The notes: generated from the sequence alone by a model not told the origin. A stretch of DNA of 64,000 bases from Pelagophyceae sp. CCMP2097 (GCA_026770575.1 MU657173.1:743095-807094); one strand, 5' to 3'. Positions 31,001-41,099 are shown, numbered from the stretch's first letter. Translations and numbers: made by a program.

Positions 31001-32594
31001 CGGCAGCGCGACGTACGACATCGGGTACGACGACGGCGACGCGGAGCAAGGTGTCGCTGAGCACCTCATCCGGTCCGCGCCGGACGCCGTGGCGGCCGCT
31101 GTCGTGCCACCCGCCGCCGCCGCGGCGCTCGCGGCCACCGTGCTGCCCACGACCGCCGCGGTGCCCTTCGCTGCTGCGCCGCTCGTGGCCACCGTGCTGC
31201 CCGCGGCCGCCGCGGCGCCTGCGGCGGCCACCGTGCTGCCTGCGGCCGCTGCGGCGCTCGCGGCCATCGTGCCGCCCGCCGCTGCCGCGCCGATCGCGGC
31301 CACCGTGCCGCCCACGGCCGAGGTGCCGTCGGCGTCTGCGTCTGCGGCGCAATCTCGCGACTTGCAAATTTCTGACGATGAAGTTTCCGAGTCCTCCTCG
31401 CGCGCCTTTGCCGCCCTCGCCGACGAGGCAAACGACTCGCAATGCGAGTCGCAGACCACGCTCGGCGCGTCCGAAAACCGAAACGCCGCGGATGCCGCCC
31501 AAGGGGCCGAAGGGGCCGCTAAAGCGTCTGACGCGTACATCTCCGACGAGGTGCAGTCGCTCGCCGACGAGGCGCTCGGCGACGAGACGGTTTCGCCGCC
31601 GCGGTCGCGCAGGCCATCGTTGGAAGTGTCGCCCATCGGCGGCCGGGAGTCCGCCTTTCAGGCCGTGCCGCAATCGTCTCCGGCGCAGCCTCCGCGCGCG
31701 CCGCCCGACGACGCGTCGCCGGAGGACTTGCTAGGGCCCCTGGCTTTTTCGCTGAAGCGGCCCTCGACGGCCGAGGAGCGGCCGTACACTGCGGACTCTG
31801 CTGTTTCGGCGTTGACGGAGCCGACGCTTTACTCGGAGTACTCGGAATATTCAGACGAAGACGACGGCGACGACGACCGCACGCGGTCGCGCGTCGAGGC
31901 CGAGCTGCAGCGCCGCGAGGTGGTGCGGCTCGCCGCGGCGGAGCGCGAGGCTGCACAAAAGGCGGACGTCGAGGCGCGGGTCGCGAACGCTGCGGGAAAG
32001 TTCGATTCCGACCAGCTGCAAAAGTTTCAAGCCGCCTACTCGCTGGCGGACGAATCCCGCGGCTTCGTCGACGTCTCCGGGTTGCTCCACGTGCTGAAGA
32101 AGTTGACGGGCGAGTTGCCTCCACGCGCCGCGGTGCTCGCCATGCTCTCCGAGTTCGAGCTGTGGCTCCGCGGCCCCGACGGTTCGGCGGAGCCGGTGGT
32201 CGGGACGGCGAGCGTCGGGGAATTCGTGGCGCTGATGGCTTTGCAAGAAGAAACGGTCTACAAGCCGCCGCCAGAGTCGGACGCAGACGCCATTTTCCGG
32301 AAAATCATGCAAAGGAACAAACTCCGGCGCTCCGCCGACTCGGCGCCCGGCGGCATTGCGCCGGACCAGGCCGACGCGGGTATGCGGCCCGCGACGGCGC
32401 CGCCCGCGGCCGCCGCGCGCGACTCGGCGCCCGCGGTGCGCGATTCCTTCGACGAGGCTTCCGCGTCCGATACAGACGCCAGCGGTCTCCTCGACCGCAG
32501 CGGCGAACACTCCGTCGAGAACTCGGACTACTTTGACAGCCCAGCCCACCGCCAATCGCCCGGCGCCCAATCCGACGACGACTACTTTGGCTGA
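28075..32594 (+). CDS. OFD1-like LisH/coiled-coil centriolar protein with Tudor-like and EF-hand-like modules (1,379 aa)
   Basis: Six exons: 28075-28213, 28284-28520, 28563-28681, 28751-28846, 28954-29147 and 29240-32594. The N-terminus (LSPEELKEGLRAHLVASGLV, LRYSVLVDDLKSQNLSHALA, then GEASTQTSSIGGDESTLHER) matches the LisH-bearing start of OFD1, a centriole/basal-body protein. Coiled coil follows to about residue 900, with repeated AERAVAQQRLAAQDAA units. Then come a Tudor-like module (VVESRFKGKAAWYAGRVSRL, YDIGYDDGDAEQGVAEHLIR), an Ala/Pro repeat region and an EF-hand-like segment (FQAAYSLADESRGFVDVSGL). Intron 1 must use a GC donor (G|GCGAGT); no GT in the right phase exists. Confidence 0.75.
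31078..31335. repeat. degenerate coding repeat (VLPAAAAA-type)
   Basis: About four to five imperfect 50-60 bp units encode alanine/valine/proline strings such as ATVLPAAAAA in the OFD1-like protein, a flexible linker after the Tudor-like module. Confidence 0.7.
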
Positions 32595-32713
32595 AAACGA
32601 CGACTTCGGCAAGAGGCCTTGATGTCGTGTGACTGTGTACCATATTAAAAGACGTCTGTGCACCATATGAAAGGATGCACCGTATTGCAATAGGGCCTCC
32701 GCGCGGCGGAGGA

Positions 32714-34007
32714 TCATCCGCGGCGACGCGACATTTTCGCGAAGCGGGGCAGATGCTCGACCGCCGCCGCAGCGCCGTCGTGACCCTTGGCCGCGCGTGC
32801 TTGAAGAAGCGCCGCGTCGAAGTCCTGCGACACGCCGCGGCCCTTCACGTGCGACACGCCGAGGTTGAAGAGCGCGTCCGCCTCGCCCTGCGCAGCAGCG
32901 AGTCGGCACCACTTGACGGCCTCGGCGTACGACTGGGCCACGCCAAGGCCTTTGTTGAACAGCAGGCCCAGGTTGTATTGCGCGGCAGGATAACCTTGCT
33001 CGGCTGCACGCCGGTACCACAGCGCGGTGGTCTCGTAGTCGATCACGCAGACGCAGCAGGACTTGGGAGCGGCTGAGCTCGTATTCGGGGCAGAGGTCAC
33101 CGGCTTGGTAGCGGACGTCCTCGGGGCTGAGCTCCTTAAGCTCGTCGCCCGGCCGCCCGAATGTGAGGAAGATGTGCACGACGGCGCGCAGGATGTTGAT
33201 CTGCTTCTGCTTCTTCACGTCGCCGTACTTGCGGCCGTTGAAGTCCATCTGCGCGCGGACCCAGTCGATGCCGCACGCGGGCTCCTCGAGCGCCGCGAGG
33301 AAGCGCGGTGTCTGCGCCGTGGTCGCCGCGTACGGCTGCTCGCTCGGCTGCTGCGTCTGCAGGATTACCTCGATGCGGTGCAGATCGTCCATGGCGTACT
33401 TGGCGAGCCCGGCGGTGAGGGGCACTGGCAGCGCGCGGCGGTTCGACGCCTGGCCGCTGTAGTCCATGTGGCCCGCCTTTGGCGGCAGCGCCGTGGGCGG
33501 CACGCGCTCGAGCATCTTGGCCATGCCGAGGCGGTAGCGCTCCGTCGAGAAGGCGAGCTGGCAGTCGACGACGTTGCGGCTGCGCATGCCGAGGCCGCGC
33601 TGGTGGCGCAGCGAGGTGAGGTCGCCGTCGGCGCCCCAGATGACCTTGGTGATGGCCTCACTCTCCATGATGCGCCTCGCGACTTCCACACCACGCGGGT
33701 CCCGCAGGTCGACGAGGAGGCCGACGGCGCCGCTCGGGAACGGCCCCGCGCGCGACAGCGTCGGTTTGAGGTCGTTGTCGAGGCTGTTCGTCAAAAGGAA
33801 CTGGGCGACGACGAGCCTGCCGCCGAAGCCTGGCATTTCGCCTTCAAAGTCCGCCAGCACTGTTACCTCCGACACGGCCCAATTCGCCACCGTCGCAAGG
33901 ACGCCGTCGAAATCCGGCTCGGCGGGCGCCGGGAGCCCCTCGACGAGCTGCCGCGACGAGACCACCAGGAACGGGCAGCCCAGAGAGCTGTGCAGCGTGG
34001 GGAACAT
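32714..34007 (-). pseudogene. DEDDy 3'-5' exonuclease copy fused, out of frame, to Sel1 repeats
   Basis: From MFPTLHSSLGCP at 34007 the frame matches the intact neighbour at 34492-35490 almost residue for residue: LADFEGEMPGFGG (exo I), IWGADGDLTSLRHQ (exo II), NVVDCQLAF, YAMDDLHRIEVIL (exo III, YxxxD). Near 33060, after DVRYQAGDLCPEYELS, homology ends. A different frame then encodes Sel1 repeats like those of the MYND genes (ALWYRRAAEQGYPAAQYNLG, KWCRLAAAQGEADALFNLGV) and stops at 32714. Either a frameshift at the fusion point broke a chimeric gene or an unseen splice restores it. The nuclease domain itself is intact, so a truncated product is possible. Confidence 0.65.
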
Positions 34008-34408
34008 GGTCGCCGGTGCCGAGCCTCGTACGTGCGCCTCGAGGACATGTACATTGTACAGAACTCGAGGTCCGACGTCTGTTCAAACAAAGTCGCGTTT
34101 TGGCGACTCCGGACGTCATGCCAGTGTCAGATCAGTTGGCGTCACGGTGGAGTGCCAGTGGACGGACCGGAGTGGACCGAGGGTTACGAACAGGCCAACC
34201 GAGTGGTCGTATAGAGGTCACTCCCCATACCAGTGCAGTTATGTCGCTCCCAGAGGTCACAAAGGCGTACTCCTTTGGCAAAGGGATATCGCGTCCCGTT
34301 GCCGGAGAAGCATGTTTTTCTTCTATATATATTAACAAACCCGTGAGGTTCACATAGGTTCATCTCTGTGGAGGTCATTGCAGCTCGCGTTTCGGGGCTC
34401 GGGGGTGC

Positions 34409-34489
34409 CAGTGAGCTCGCCCGCGGGGTTGGGCTCGCCGGCAGCGCGCTCGCCCGCCCGAACGTGAGGAAAATGTGCACGACGGCGCA
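34409..34489 (-). pseudogene. remnant of an exonuclease 3' end
   Basis: This stretch repeats, with changes, 34588-34672 of the adjacent exonuclease gene: gagctcgcccgcgggg, gctcgccggcagcgcg and atgtgcacgacggcgc are shared. It is a short duplicated fragment with no open gene around it. Confidence 0.65.
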
Positions 34490-34491
34490 TC

Positions 34492-35490
34492 CTAGTCGTC
34501 TGCGAACGAGAGGTCGTCTGGGATACTGAGGCCCGTCGCCGTCTCCAATTCCCTCTTGACTTTGTTGAGGAAGCGGACGTCCACGCGGCTGAGCTCGCCC
34601 GCGGGGCCGAGCTCGCCGGCAGCGCGGTCTCCTGGCCGCCCGAACGCGACGAAGATGTGCACGACGGCGCGCAGGACACTGACCTGCGTTTGCGTCTTGG
34701 CGTCGCCCTTCTTTCTGCGGACGTATCGCTGCTGCGCGCGAACCCAGACGACGCCGCACGAAGGTTCCTCGAGCGAGGCGAGGAAGCTCGCCGTCTGCGC
34801 CGTGGTCGCCGCGTACGGCTGCTCGCTCGGCCGCTGCGTCTGCAGGATTACCTCGATGCGATGCAGATCGTCCATGGAGTACTTGGCGAGCCCAGCGGTG
34901 AGGGGCAGCGGAAGCGCGCGGCGGTTCGATTGCTGCGGCTTGAAGTCCAAGTGGCCCGCCTTGGGCGGCAGCTCCGTGGGCGGCACGCGCTTGAGCATCT
35001 CGGCCATGCCGAGGCGGTAGCGCTCCGTCGAGAAGGCGAGCTGGCAGTCGACGACGTTGCGGCTGCGCATGCCGAGGCCGCGCTGGTGGCGCAGCGAGGT
35101 GAGGTCGCCGTCGGCGCCCCAGATGACCTTGGTGATGGCCTCACTCTCCATGATGCGCCTCGCGACTTCCACACCACGCGGGTCCCGCAGGTCGACGAGG
35201 AGTCCGACGGCGCCGCTCGGGAACGGCCGCTCGTGCGACAGCGTCGGTTTGAGGTCGTCATCCAGGCTCTCCGTCAAAAGGAACTGCGCGACGACGAGTC
35301 TGCCGCCAAAGCCCGGCATCTCGCCTTCAAAGTCCGCCAGCACCACCACCTCTGCCACGGCCCAATTCTCCACCATCGCAAGGACGCCGTCGAAATCCGG
35401 CTCGGCGGGCGCCGGGAGCCCTTCGACGAGCTGCAACGACGAGACCACCAGGAACGGGCAGCCCAGAGAGCTCTGCAGAGTGGGGAACAT
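34492..35490 (-). CDS. DEDDy-type 3'-5' exonuclease-domain protein (332 aa)
   Basis: Intronless. Residues about 40-225 form a WRN/RNase-D-like exonuclease domain: VVVLADFEGEMPGFGG gives the D-x-E of exo I, KVIWGADGDLTSLRHQ gives the exo II aspartate, NVVDCQLAFS follows, and YSMDDLHRIEVILQTQ gives the Y-x3-D of exo III. Two metal ions bound by these residues would cleave RNA or single-stranded DNA from the 3' end. The C-terminal third (ILRAVVHIF-like VSVLRAVVHIFVAFGRPGDR) has no known domain. There is no targeting peptide. A near-identical broken copy lies immediately downstream. The nucleic acid substrate is unknown. Confidence 0.8.
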   Translation of the reverse strand: MFPTLQSSLGCPFLVVSSLQLVEGLPAPAEPDFDGVLAMVENWAVAEVVVLADFEGEMPGFGGRLVVAQFLLTESLDDDLKPTLSHERPFPSGAVGLLVDLRDPRGVEVARRIMESEAITKVIWGADGDLTSLRHQRGLGMRSRNVVDCQLAFSTERYRLGMAEMLKRVPPTELPPKAGHLDFKPQQSNRRALPLPLTAGLAKYSMDDLHRIEVILQTQRPSEQPYAATTAQTASFLASLEEPSCGVVWVRAQQRYVRRKKGDAKTQTQVSVLRAVVHIFVAFGRPGDRAAGELGPAGELSRVDVRFLNKVKRELETATGLSIPDDLSFADD

Positions 35491-35581
35491 GTCACAGGTG
35501 CCGGCGCCGCTTCCGACGACGACGATGCAGAAGCCGCGTGCGCGTGTCCCGAGGACACAACCCTAACCCTGTTAAAGGTCG

Positions 35582-35643
35582 ACACAGACACGTGTGTCTG
35601 TGTTCTGCACAGCTGATGTGTCGGACAGCCGATGTGTCGGACA
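35582..35643. repeat. inverted and direct repeats upstream of the exonuclease gene
   Basis: ACACAGACAC-GT-GTGTCTGTGT (35582-35603) is a perfect 10-bp inverted repeat with a 2-bp spacer. gatgtgtcggaca is directly repeated at 35615-35627 and 35631-35643. They lie in the 280-bp region between the divergent exonuclease and JmjC genes and could be regulatory. Confidence 0.45.
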
Positions 35644-35770
35644 CGAAGTGTACTGTGTCTATGTTTTCGAAATGTTCGGGTTCTTGCAACGGTCGGCCGC
35701 CGGAAGAAAGTTGCAAAAACCCGTAGCTTCTCTTTTAGCGAGTGGTTAGTTTTCGCGGGGCGGCGCTCCA

Positions 35771-37786
35771 ATGCTGCTGGCGGCGCTGGTCGCGACAGGG
35801 GCCCTGCGCTTGGCGGCCGGCGAGACGGGATGGTACGTTTTACGATCGGGCAATTTTGGTCGATGTATTCGCACGTCTCCGGCAGGTATGCACAGGCGGC
35901 GCGCGACCACGCGAAAATTGTCATCGAGATCGACCGCGTCGCCGCGGGGGCGCTGAGCGGCGCCGAACTTCTCGAAAAGTATATCCTCGCAGACGTGCCC
36001 GTGGTGCGCTCCGGCGTCGGCGAATGGCGCAGCGTGGACCGCCGTCAATGTCGGACCACCGTCAACGTCGGAACGCCGTCATTGTCGGACCGCCGCAGGT
36101 CATCGAGGGCGCGGTGACGTCGCCGGAGGTGCTGGCCCGGCTCCGCGCGGTGGGGTCGTGGGAGGTGGGCGCCGCCCGTGCGCCAGAGTGGTTCTCGGTG
36201 GGGTCGTGGGAGGTGGGCGGTGCGCCAGAGTGGTTCTTGGAATTGCTGGCATCTCTCGACGGCGCGAGCGACGGCGGCCTCGACTACGCCCACGAGGCGC
36301 AGATCGACGTCAAGGAATTCGGGTGCCGCGGCAATTCCAAGCAGTGCGTGCCGACGGCCGTATGGCTTTTGGGACCATGCCTTGCAGGTGCCGCATTGCG
36401 TGGTGGTACTCTGGATCTCCGCCGGCGGCGCCGGGCGTGCCGAAGCAGGGCGGCGGCGGCGCGTACGTCCATACGGACGCGATTTGCATGCCAGCGTGGT
36501 CGCTGCAAGTCTCGGGGCGCAAGGAGTGGACCTTTGCCAAGCGCGGCGATGCGGAGATAGAGGTGCCCCTCGGCGACGAGTTCTTCGGCGAAGCGGTGTA
36601 TTCGACGTTTTTGGAGCCGGGCGACTTGATGCTCTTCTTCAACGGATGGCATCCGCACTCTACGAATCCTGCAAAAGGCGCCGCGTTCACGGCGTCGATC
36701 CACGGCATAGTCACGTTCCCAGACGCCGCACAATTGCTCTGGGGGGCCGAGGGCGTCGACCGAAAGCGAGGGAGCGTGCCGTCTCAAAGGCTGTTGGAGT
36801 TTTGCCGGGACGTCCGATCCTACGGCGGCTTTGAGAACTTTAAAGGCGGGGAGATCCAGGCGGTGCAAGGCGGGGAAGAGGCCTGCGCCTCTCCGAATGA
36901 GGCGTGGCGCCCTCGTTTGCCGGCTTCGATGGGCCTCGTAGCGGACATTGACGTCGGATATCTCGCTTCGCCGGCGCTTGGGGATTTGGATCACGACGGC
37001 GACTTCGACTTGGTCGTCGGCGACTCCCAAGGCAACGTCGCAGTCTTTGAAAACGTCGGCGACTCTCAAAGGGCAAAGTTCGTCCTCCGACCCGACCGCG
37101 CTCTCAAAGTGGACCGCCTGGCCTCACCGGCGCTGGGGGATCTGGACGGCGACGGCGTCTTGGACGCCGTCGTGGGCGCCCACGACCATCTCGTCTTCTT
37201 CCAGGGCCCCGACTTCACCCTGCAACACAAAGTCAAAGTCTCTCTCCACGACAAAGTGCGCAGACGCCTCTCGCCGCTCCTCTTCGACGTCGACGGCGAC
37301 GGCGAACTCGACGTCATTCTGGGGCACGAGGGCGGCGATTTGCTCGTCAGCAGGAACGCCGGCGGCTTTTCGTTTGAAAACCCGGAAACGGCGTTCCATA
37401 CCTTTCAAAGCCTTCATTTGGGCCTTCAAGGGCGCGAGCGCTGCCGCCTCGCGAACGTGGCGTCGGCCGTGATCAACGAAGCGAGGTGCCTCGTCATCGG
37501 CGACGGCGGCACGGGGTCTTTGCGGTTCTACCAAGTGCTCGACGACGCCAAGACGGGGTTCGCTCTGCAAGCCTTCAAGGACACCTCTGGGCTGGCGTCC
37601 GTCTCGCTGGACGCCATTGCGGATTCCTTTCCCCTCGACATCGGCGCCTACTCATCACCCGCGCTCGCCGATTTGGACGGCGACGGCAAAGACGACCTCA
37701 TTCTAGGCGGCCTCTACGGCACGCTGCTCTTCTTCGACGCCGCGACACGCCCCCCCCGCGGCTTCACGGAAGACGACGACGACTAA
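35771..37786 (+). CDS. secreted JmjC-type cupin oxygenase fused to FG-GAP repeats (617 aa)
   Basis: Four exons: 35771-35832, 35886-36033, 36099-36343 and 36388-37786. The start MLLAALVATGALRLAAGETG is a signal peptide. IEIDRVAAGALSGAELLEKY and PVVRSGVGEW resemble JmjC N-termini. The cupin core is YVHTDAICMPAWSLQVSGRK (H-x-D), then LEPGDLMLFFNGWHPHSTNP (distal H), so the Fe(II) site looks complete. The C-terminal half has at least four FG-GAP/VCBS calcium-loop repeats: LGDLDHDGDFDLVVG, LGDLDGDGVLDAVVG, LFDVDGDGELDVILG and LADLDGDGKDDLILG. These build an integrin-like propeller. It likely acts as a protein hydroxylase in the secretory path; the substrate is unknown. It is convergent with HCF101, 48 bp away. 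Confidence 0.85.
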
Positions 37787-37834
37787 CGATTCACGCGAGA
37801 CGCGGTGCCCCGGGGGAGTCGTTTGAACATGTTA

Positions 37835-39675
37835 TTATCTCTCCCGGTTGGCCACCTCCCGAGCGGCGTCCTTGAGCGCCACCTTGTAGTTTGGCACAAA
37901 GGCCCGGAAGGGGTACAGCGACCGGTGGCCGTCCGACCAATCCACGCTCAGAGCATAATTTCCAGTGGGGGCCATGCGGAGCGGCCGCAGGTCTTGCGGC
38001 GGCGTCGGCGCCGGCCGGCGCTGGCCAGAGTTCTCGTCGACGCACGTCGCGCAGCGGCATTCCGACCGCAGCGCAGACGCGGCATACGTCGACGCCTCGC
38101 CGTCGTACGTCGTCGCGAAGACTTTTAAAGCCTCGTCGAAGACTACCGTAGGGGCCTTGCCGCTCACGGCCAACGCGTCTAATTCGGCATGCACAGAGTC
38201 GGCGAGCTCGAGGAAGATGCGCTTCGCGTCTGCGTCGTCGCCTCCGGCGACGTCGCCGTCGTGGAACAGCGGCTTGCCGCCGCCTTCGGCGAGCTGGGCG
38301 AGGGCGGGCTGGAAGGCGAGGCGGATGGCCGTCTCGATGCCCCACATCTCCACCAACTTGCGCGCCACCGTGCTCTGGCCAGACCCGTCGCCGAAGATTT
38401 GCTGCGGCGCGCGCAGCAGCTCGATCAAAGCAGCCCGGTCTCCTTGACCTTTCAAAAAGTGACCTTTCAAAAAGGCGTCCGCGGCCCGCTCCGCGTCCGG
38501 CAAGGGCCGTTGGTAAAAGGCCATGTTCTCCACGACTGCGACCACTGGCACCTGGACGTCGTCAAAAAGCGAAATGCCCTTGACGACGTCTGCGAAGGAG
38601 AGCTTGGCCGGCGTCGTCACCACGACTGCCGCAGTCATCTTCAAAACTTGCGATAAAGTGAGCTGGACGTCCCCAGTACCCGGGGGCATGTCGACGACGA
38701 GGTAGTCCAGGTCGCCCCAGTTCACCGAAGTCGTCAACTGCTCGACGACGCCGGCGACGCGCGCGCCGCGCATCACTGCAGCTTCGCCAGAGAGATAGCC
38801 AAAAGACATGAGCTTCATGCCAAACTTTTCAAAGGGCTCGAGGAGCTCACGGCCGTTGTGGTCCACTTCCGCCGCCAAGCGGATCTTGCCGTCGTCGGGC
38901 TCGCCGACGAGCATGGGGAGCGACGGGCCGTGGACATCTGCGTCGACGATTCCCACCTTGAAGCCTCGCGCCTTCAACGCAAACGCGAGGTTCACAGCCA
39001 CCGTCGATTTGCCGACGCCGCCCTTGCACGACGACACGGCGACGATGCGCTTCACTTGGGCCAGCGCCGACTCGCCGAGGACTTGCTGTTTCGGCGGTGG
39101 CTTTGCGGCCTGGACGACGACGGAAGCGCCCGCTTTCAGAATCTCCTGGCTGACGAGGCCGCGCACCGTCTCCAGCACCAGCGCCTCGCACTTCAGCACG
39201 GTGGCCGCGCTACGCACACCGCCATACGACACTCGCCCAAAGGAAGAGGCTTGGACTCACTCCGTGCCTTCGGCGAGGCGCACAATAACGCTCGTCGCGC
39301 TAATGTCCATCATCTCGACGCTGCCGTCGCTGACGACGTCCGCGTCTCCGCGGGGCACGTTGCGCAGCGCCTCGACGAGAGACACGCGCGCCATGAACCT
39401 GCGCGCGCGGGTCCGCGAAGAGCGTCAACGAGGCCCGCGCATCAATAAGACGGGAGCGACGCGCCTCGGCCCCCGAAGCGCCGAGGCGCGGAGACTTACT
39501 CGCCCTCCTCGGACCACTCGGCGGCGGCAGAGTCCGCGGCGGCGCTCCTCCGCACGGATGCCGACGGCGCGCGCCGCCGCCGAACCAGGCCCGAGGGCCG
39601 CGGCGCCAGCGCCGACGCCGCGCCCAGGAGCGCCGCCGCCGCCGACGCCAGCAGCGCCGCCGCCTTGAACCCCAT
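37835..39675 (-). CDS. HCF101: plastid Fe-S scaffold P-loop ATPase HCF101 (562 aa)
   Basis: Mrp/NBP35-like ATPase that assembles 4Fe-4S clusters for photosystem I and ferredoxin-thioredoxin reductase. Three exons: 39675-39500, 39398-39261 and 39209-37835. The start MGFKAAALLASAAAALLGAA, then SALAPRPSG, is a signal peptide plus transit peptide with an ASA-LAP junction (Leu where Phe is usual). Domains in order: MIP18-like (VSLVEALRNVPRGDADVVSD), P-loop SSCKGGVGKSTVAVNLAFAL, DADVHGPSLPML, DYLVVDMPPGTGDVQLTL, VAVVENMAFY, and a C-terminal DUF971 (YALSVDWSDGHRSLYPF). The three-domain order is specific to HCF101. A CRCATC cluster precedes DUF971; the usual cysteine near VENM is replaced by alanine. 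Confidence 0.92.
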
Positions 39676-39860
39676 AGACCCGACGAGACTGTCGCGGGAA
39701 CAAAAAAAGGTCAACTCGTCCGAATCGCCAAAAGCCGTCCTGTTTTTCGGCGAAGACTCTCTGTCTCAAGGGCTTAAGCTTTTGTTCAAGTTGCTTCTGG
39801 ATTTTCAAGCCGCTTTTGACGCGGGCGGGCGGCATTCAGACGGCGCCAGCAGCTCGAGTC

Positions 39861-40005
39861 CATCGCGCGAACGCCCGCGAGAAAGGCTACGACGGAAACG
39901 GACGGCGCAAACGAGGAAGGACCGGCCGACGAAGAACGAACCGGGTGAGGCCTTCTTTTGCGCCAAAATCAAATCATGCGACCCCGAGTTGCGCACCGTG
40001 TAAAC
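39861..40005 (+). repeat. leader repeat, copy upstream of the intact MYND gene
   Basis: About 145 bp shared with 44139-44290 and, more diverged, with 18651-18773. It contains cgggtgaggccttcttttgc and ends before an acctacaactgtag, which together could be the donor and acceptor of a 5'-UTR intron of about 72 nt ahead of the ATG at 40053. Confidence 0.75.
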
Positions 40006-40052
40006 CTACAACTGTAGGGTCGCCTCATCTGGTCGCCTCCATTCGAACTACG

Positions 40053-41099
40053 ATGGACGCTCCGCCGACCGCCGACCGCAAGCCCTGCTGCATCTGCGAC
40101 GAGCCGGGCGGCAAGCACTGCACCAAGTGCAAATCGCGCCACTACTGCTCGAAAAAGTGCCAGCTCGTCGACTGGAAGGAGGGTGGGCACAACAAGGCGT
40201 GCAAGCAGATGGCCGCCGACTTCCAAGACCGCCTCCTCGACGAACTTATGCCGGCGAAGCTGAAGATCAAGGAGGCGCCCGCCATCGTTGAGGACGTCGC
40301 GCCGGCAGCTGGTTCCACGGCGGCAGCGGGCTTACCGGCTGCTCGGACGACGGCGCTGGTCAAGGCCAACGTGGTGAACGACACGCCGTCCTGGCGCGGC
40401 ACGTGCGCCGTCTGCCTGGACCTGCTTCCCCTCGGAGGACAAACGCAAGGGTTCTTCGAATGCTGCTGCAAGAGGGTTTGCAAAGAATGCTACATAAAGT
40501 GCCGAGAGTACGACACGCGCTGCCCGCTCTGCCGAGCACCAGCCTACAAGTCGAATACCGAGTGGGTGAGCCGGACGCAGAAGCATGTGGACAAGGGGAA
40601 CGCCGAGGCGCAGCACATGCTCGGAAACGCTTATCTTCAAGGTTTCATGGGCCTCAAGCAGAACAAGAAGCTTGCGGCCCAGTTATTAGGGCTAGCTGTG
40701 GCGCAAGGGCATGCAGAAGCTCAGGCGAAACTGGGACGGTGTTATTATAATGGCGACGGCGTCAAAGTCGACTTCACGACCGCCGCGCGGTGGGATCAGC
40801 GCGCAGCCGAGCAAGGCTATCCTGAAGCTCAATTTAATCTCGCCATGCAGTTCTACCGCGGACATGGCGTGGCGCAGTCGTACGAGGAAGCCGTACGGTG
40901 GTGGCGGCTCGCCGCAGCGCAGGGCAATGGAGAAGCACTCTGCAACCTCGGTGTGTGTTATGAGTTCGGCCTCGGCGTGCCGCAAGACCTCCACGAGGCG
41001 CTACGCTGCTACAAGCGCACCATGGCTCAGGGCTACACTGAGGCTGCGGCGAAGGTCGCGGGCGTCGAGGCGACACTCGCGGCGTCGCGCGCTCGCTGA
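40053..41099 (+). CDS. MYND zinc finger / RING-like / Sel1-repeat protein (348 aa)
   Basis: Intronless coding region. Residues about 10-50 are a complete MYND finger (CCICDEPGGKHCTKCKSRHY, then CSKKCQLVDWKEGGHNKAC). Residues about 115-170 are RING-like (CAVCLDLLPL, CCCKRVCKECYIKC, RCPLCRAP). Then come four to five Sel1/TPR-like repeats, for example AARWDQRAAEQGYPEAQFNL and RWWRLAAAQGNGEALCNLGV. Such proteins are scaffolds, with the RING suggesting ubiquitin ligation. No membrane segment is seen. It is one of a multi-copy family: a broken copy lies at 44318, a Sel1 fragment at 32714, and an orphan leader at 18651. Confidence 0.88.
   Translation: MDAPPTADRKPCCICDEPGGKHCTKCKSRHYCSKKCQLVDWKEGGHNKACKQMAADFQDRLLDELMPAKLKIKEAPAIVEDVAPAAGSTAAAGLPAARTTALVKANVVNDTPSWRGTCAVCLDLLPLGGQTQGFFECCCKRVCKECYIKCREYDTRCPLCRAPAYKSNTEWVSRTQKHVDKGNAEAQHMLGNAYLQGFMGLKQNKKLAAQLLGLAVAQGHAEAQAKLGRCYYNGDGVKVDFTTAARWDQRAAEQGYPEAQFNLAMQFYRGHGVAQSYEEAVRWWRLAAAQGNGEALCNLGVCYEFGLGVPQDLHEALRCYKRTMAQGYTEAAAKVAGVEATLAASRAR

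Noticed and set aside
30089..31636. 515-codon minus-strand frame rich in Ala/Ser
   Set aside because: Shadow of the OFD1-like coiled coil; composition mirrors the repeats of the sense strand.
33063..34214. 383-codon open frame on the plus strand
   Set aside because: It is the antisense shadow of the exonuclease-domain copy, whose minus-strand frame has the DEDDy motifs. High GC keeps opposite frames open.
35564..35576. Telomere-like ccctaaccctg
   Set aside because: Less than two repeat units and located in a promoter region between divergent genes.
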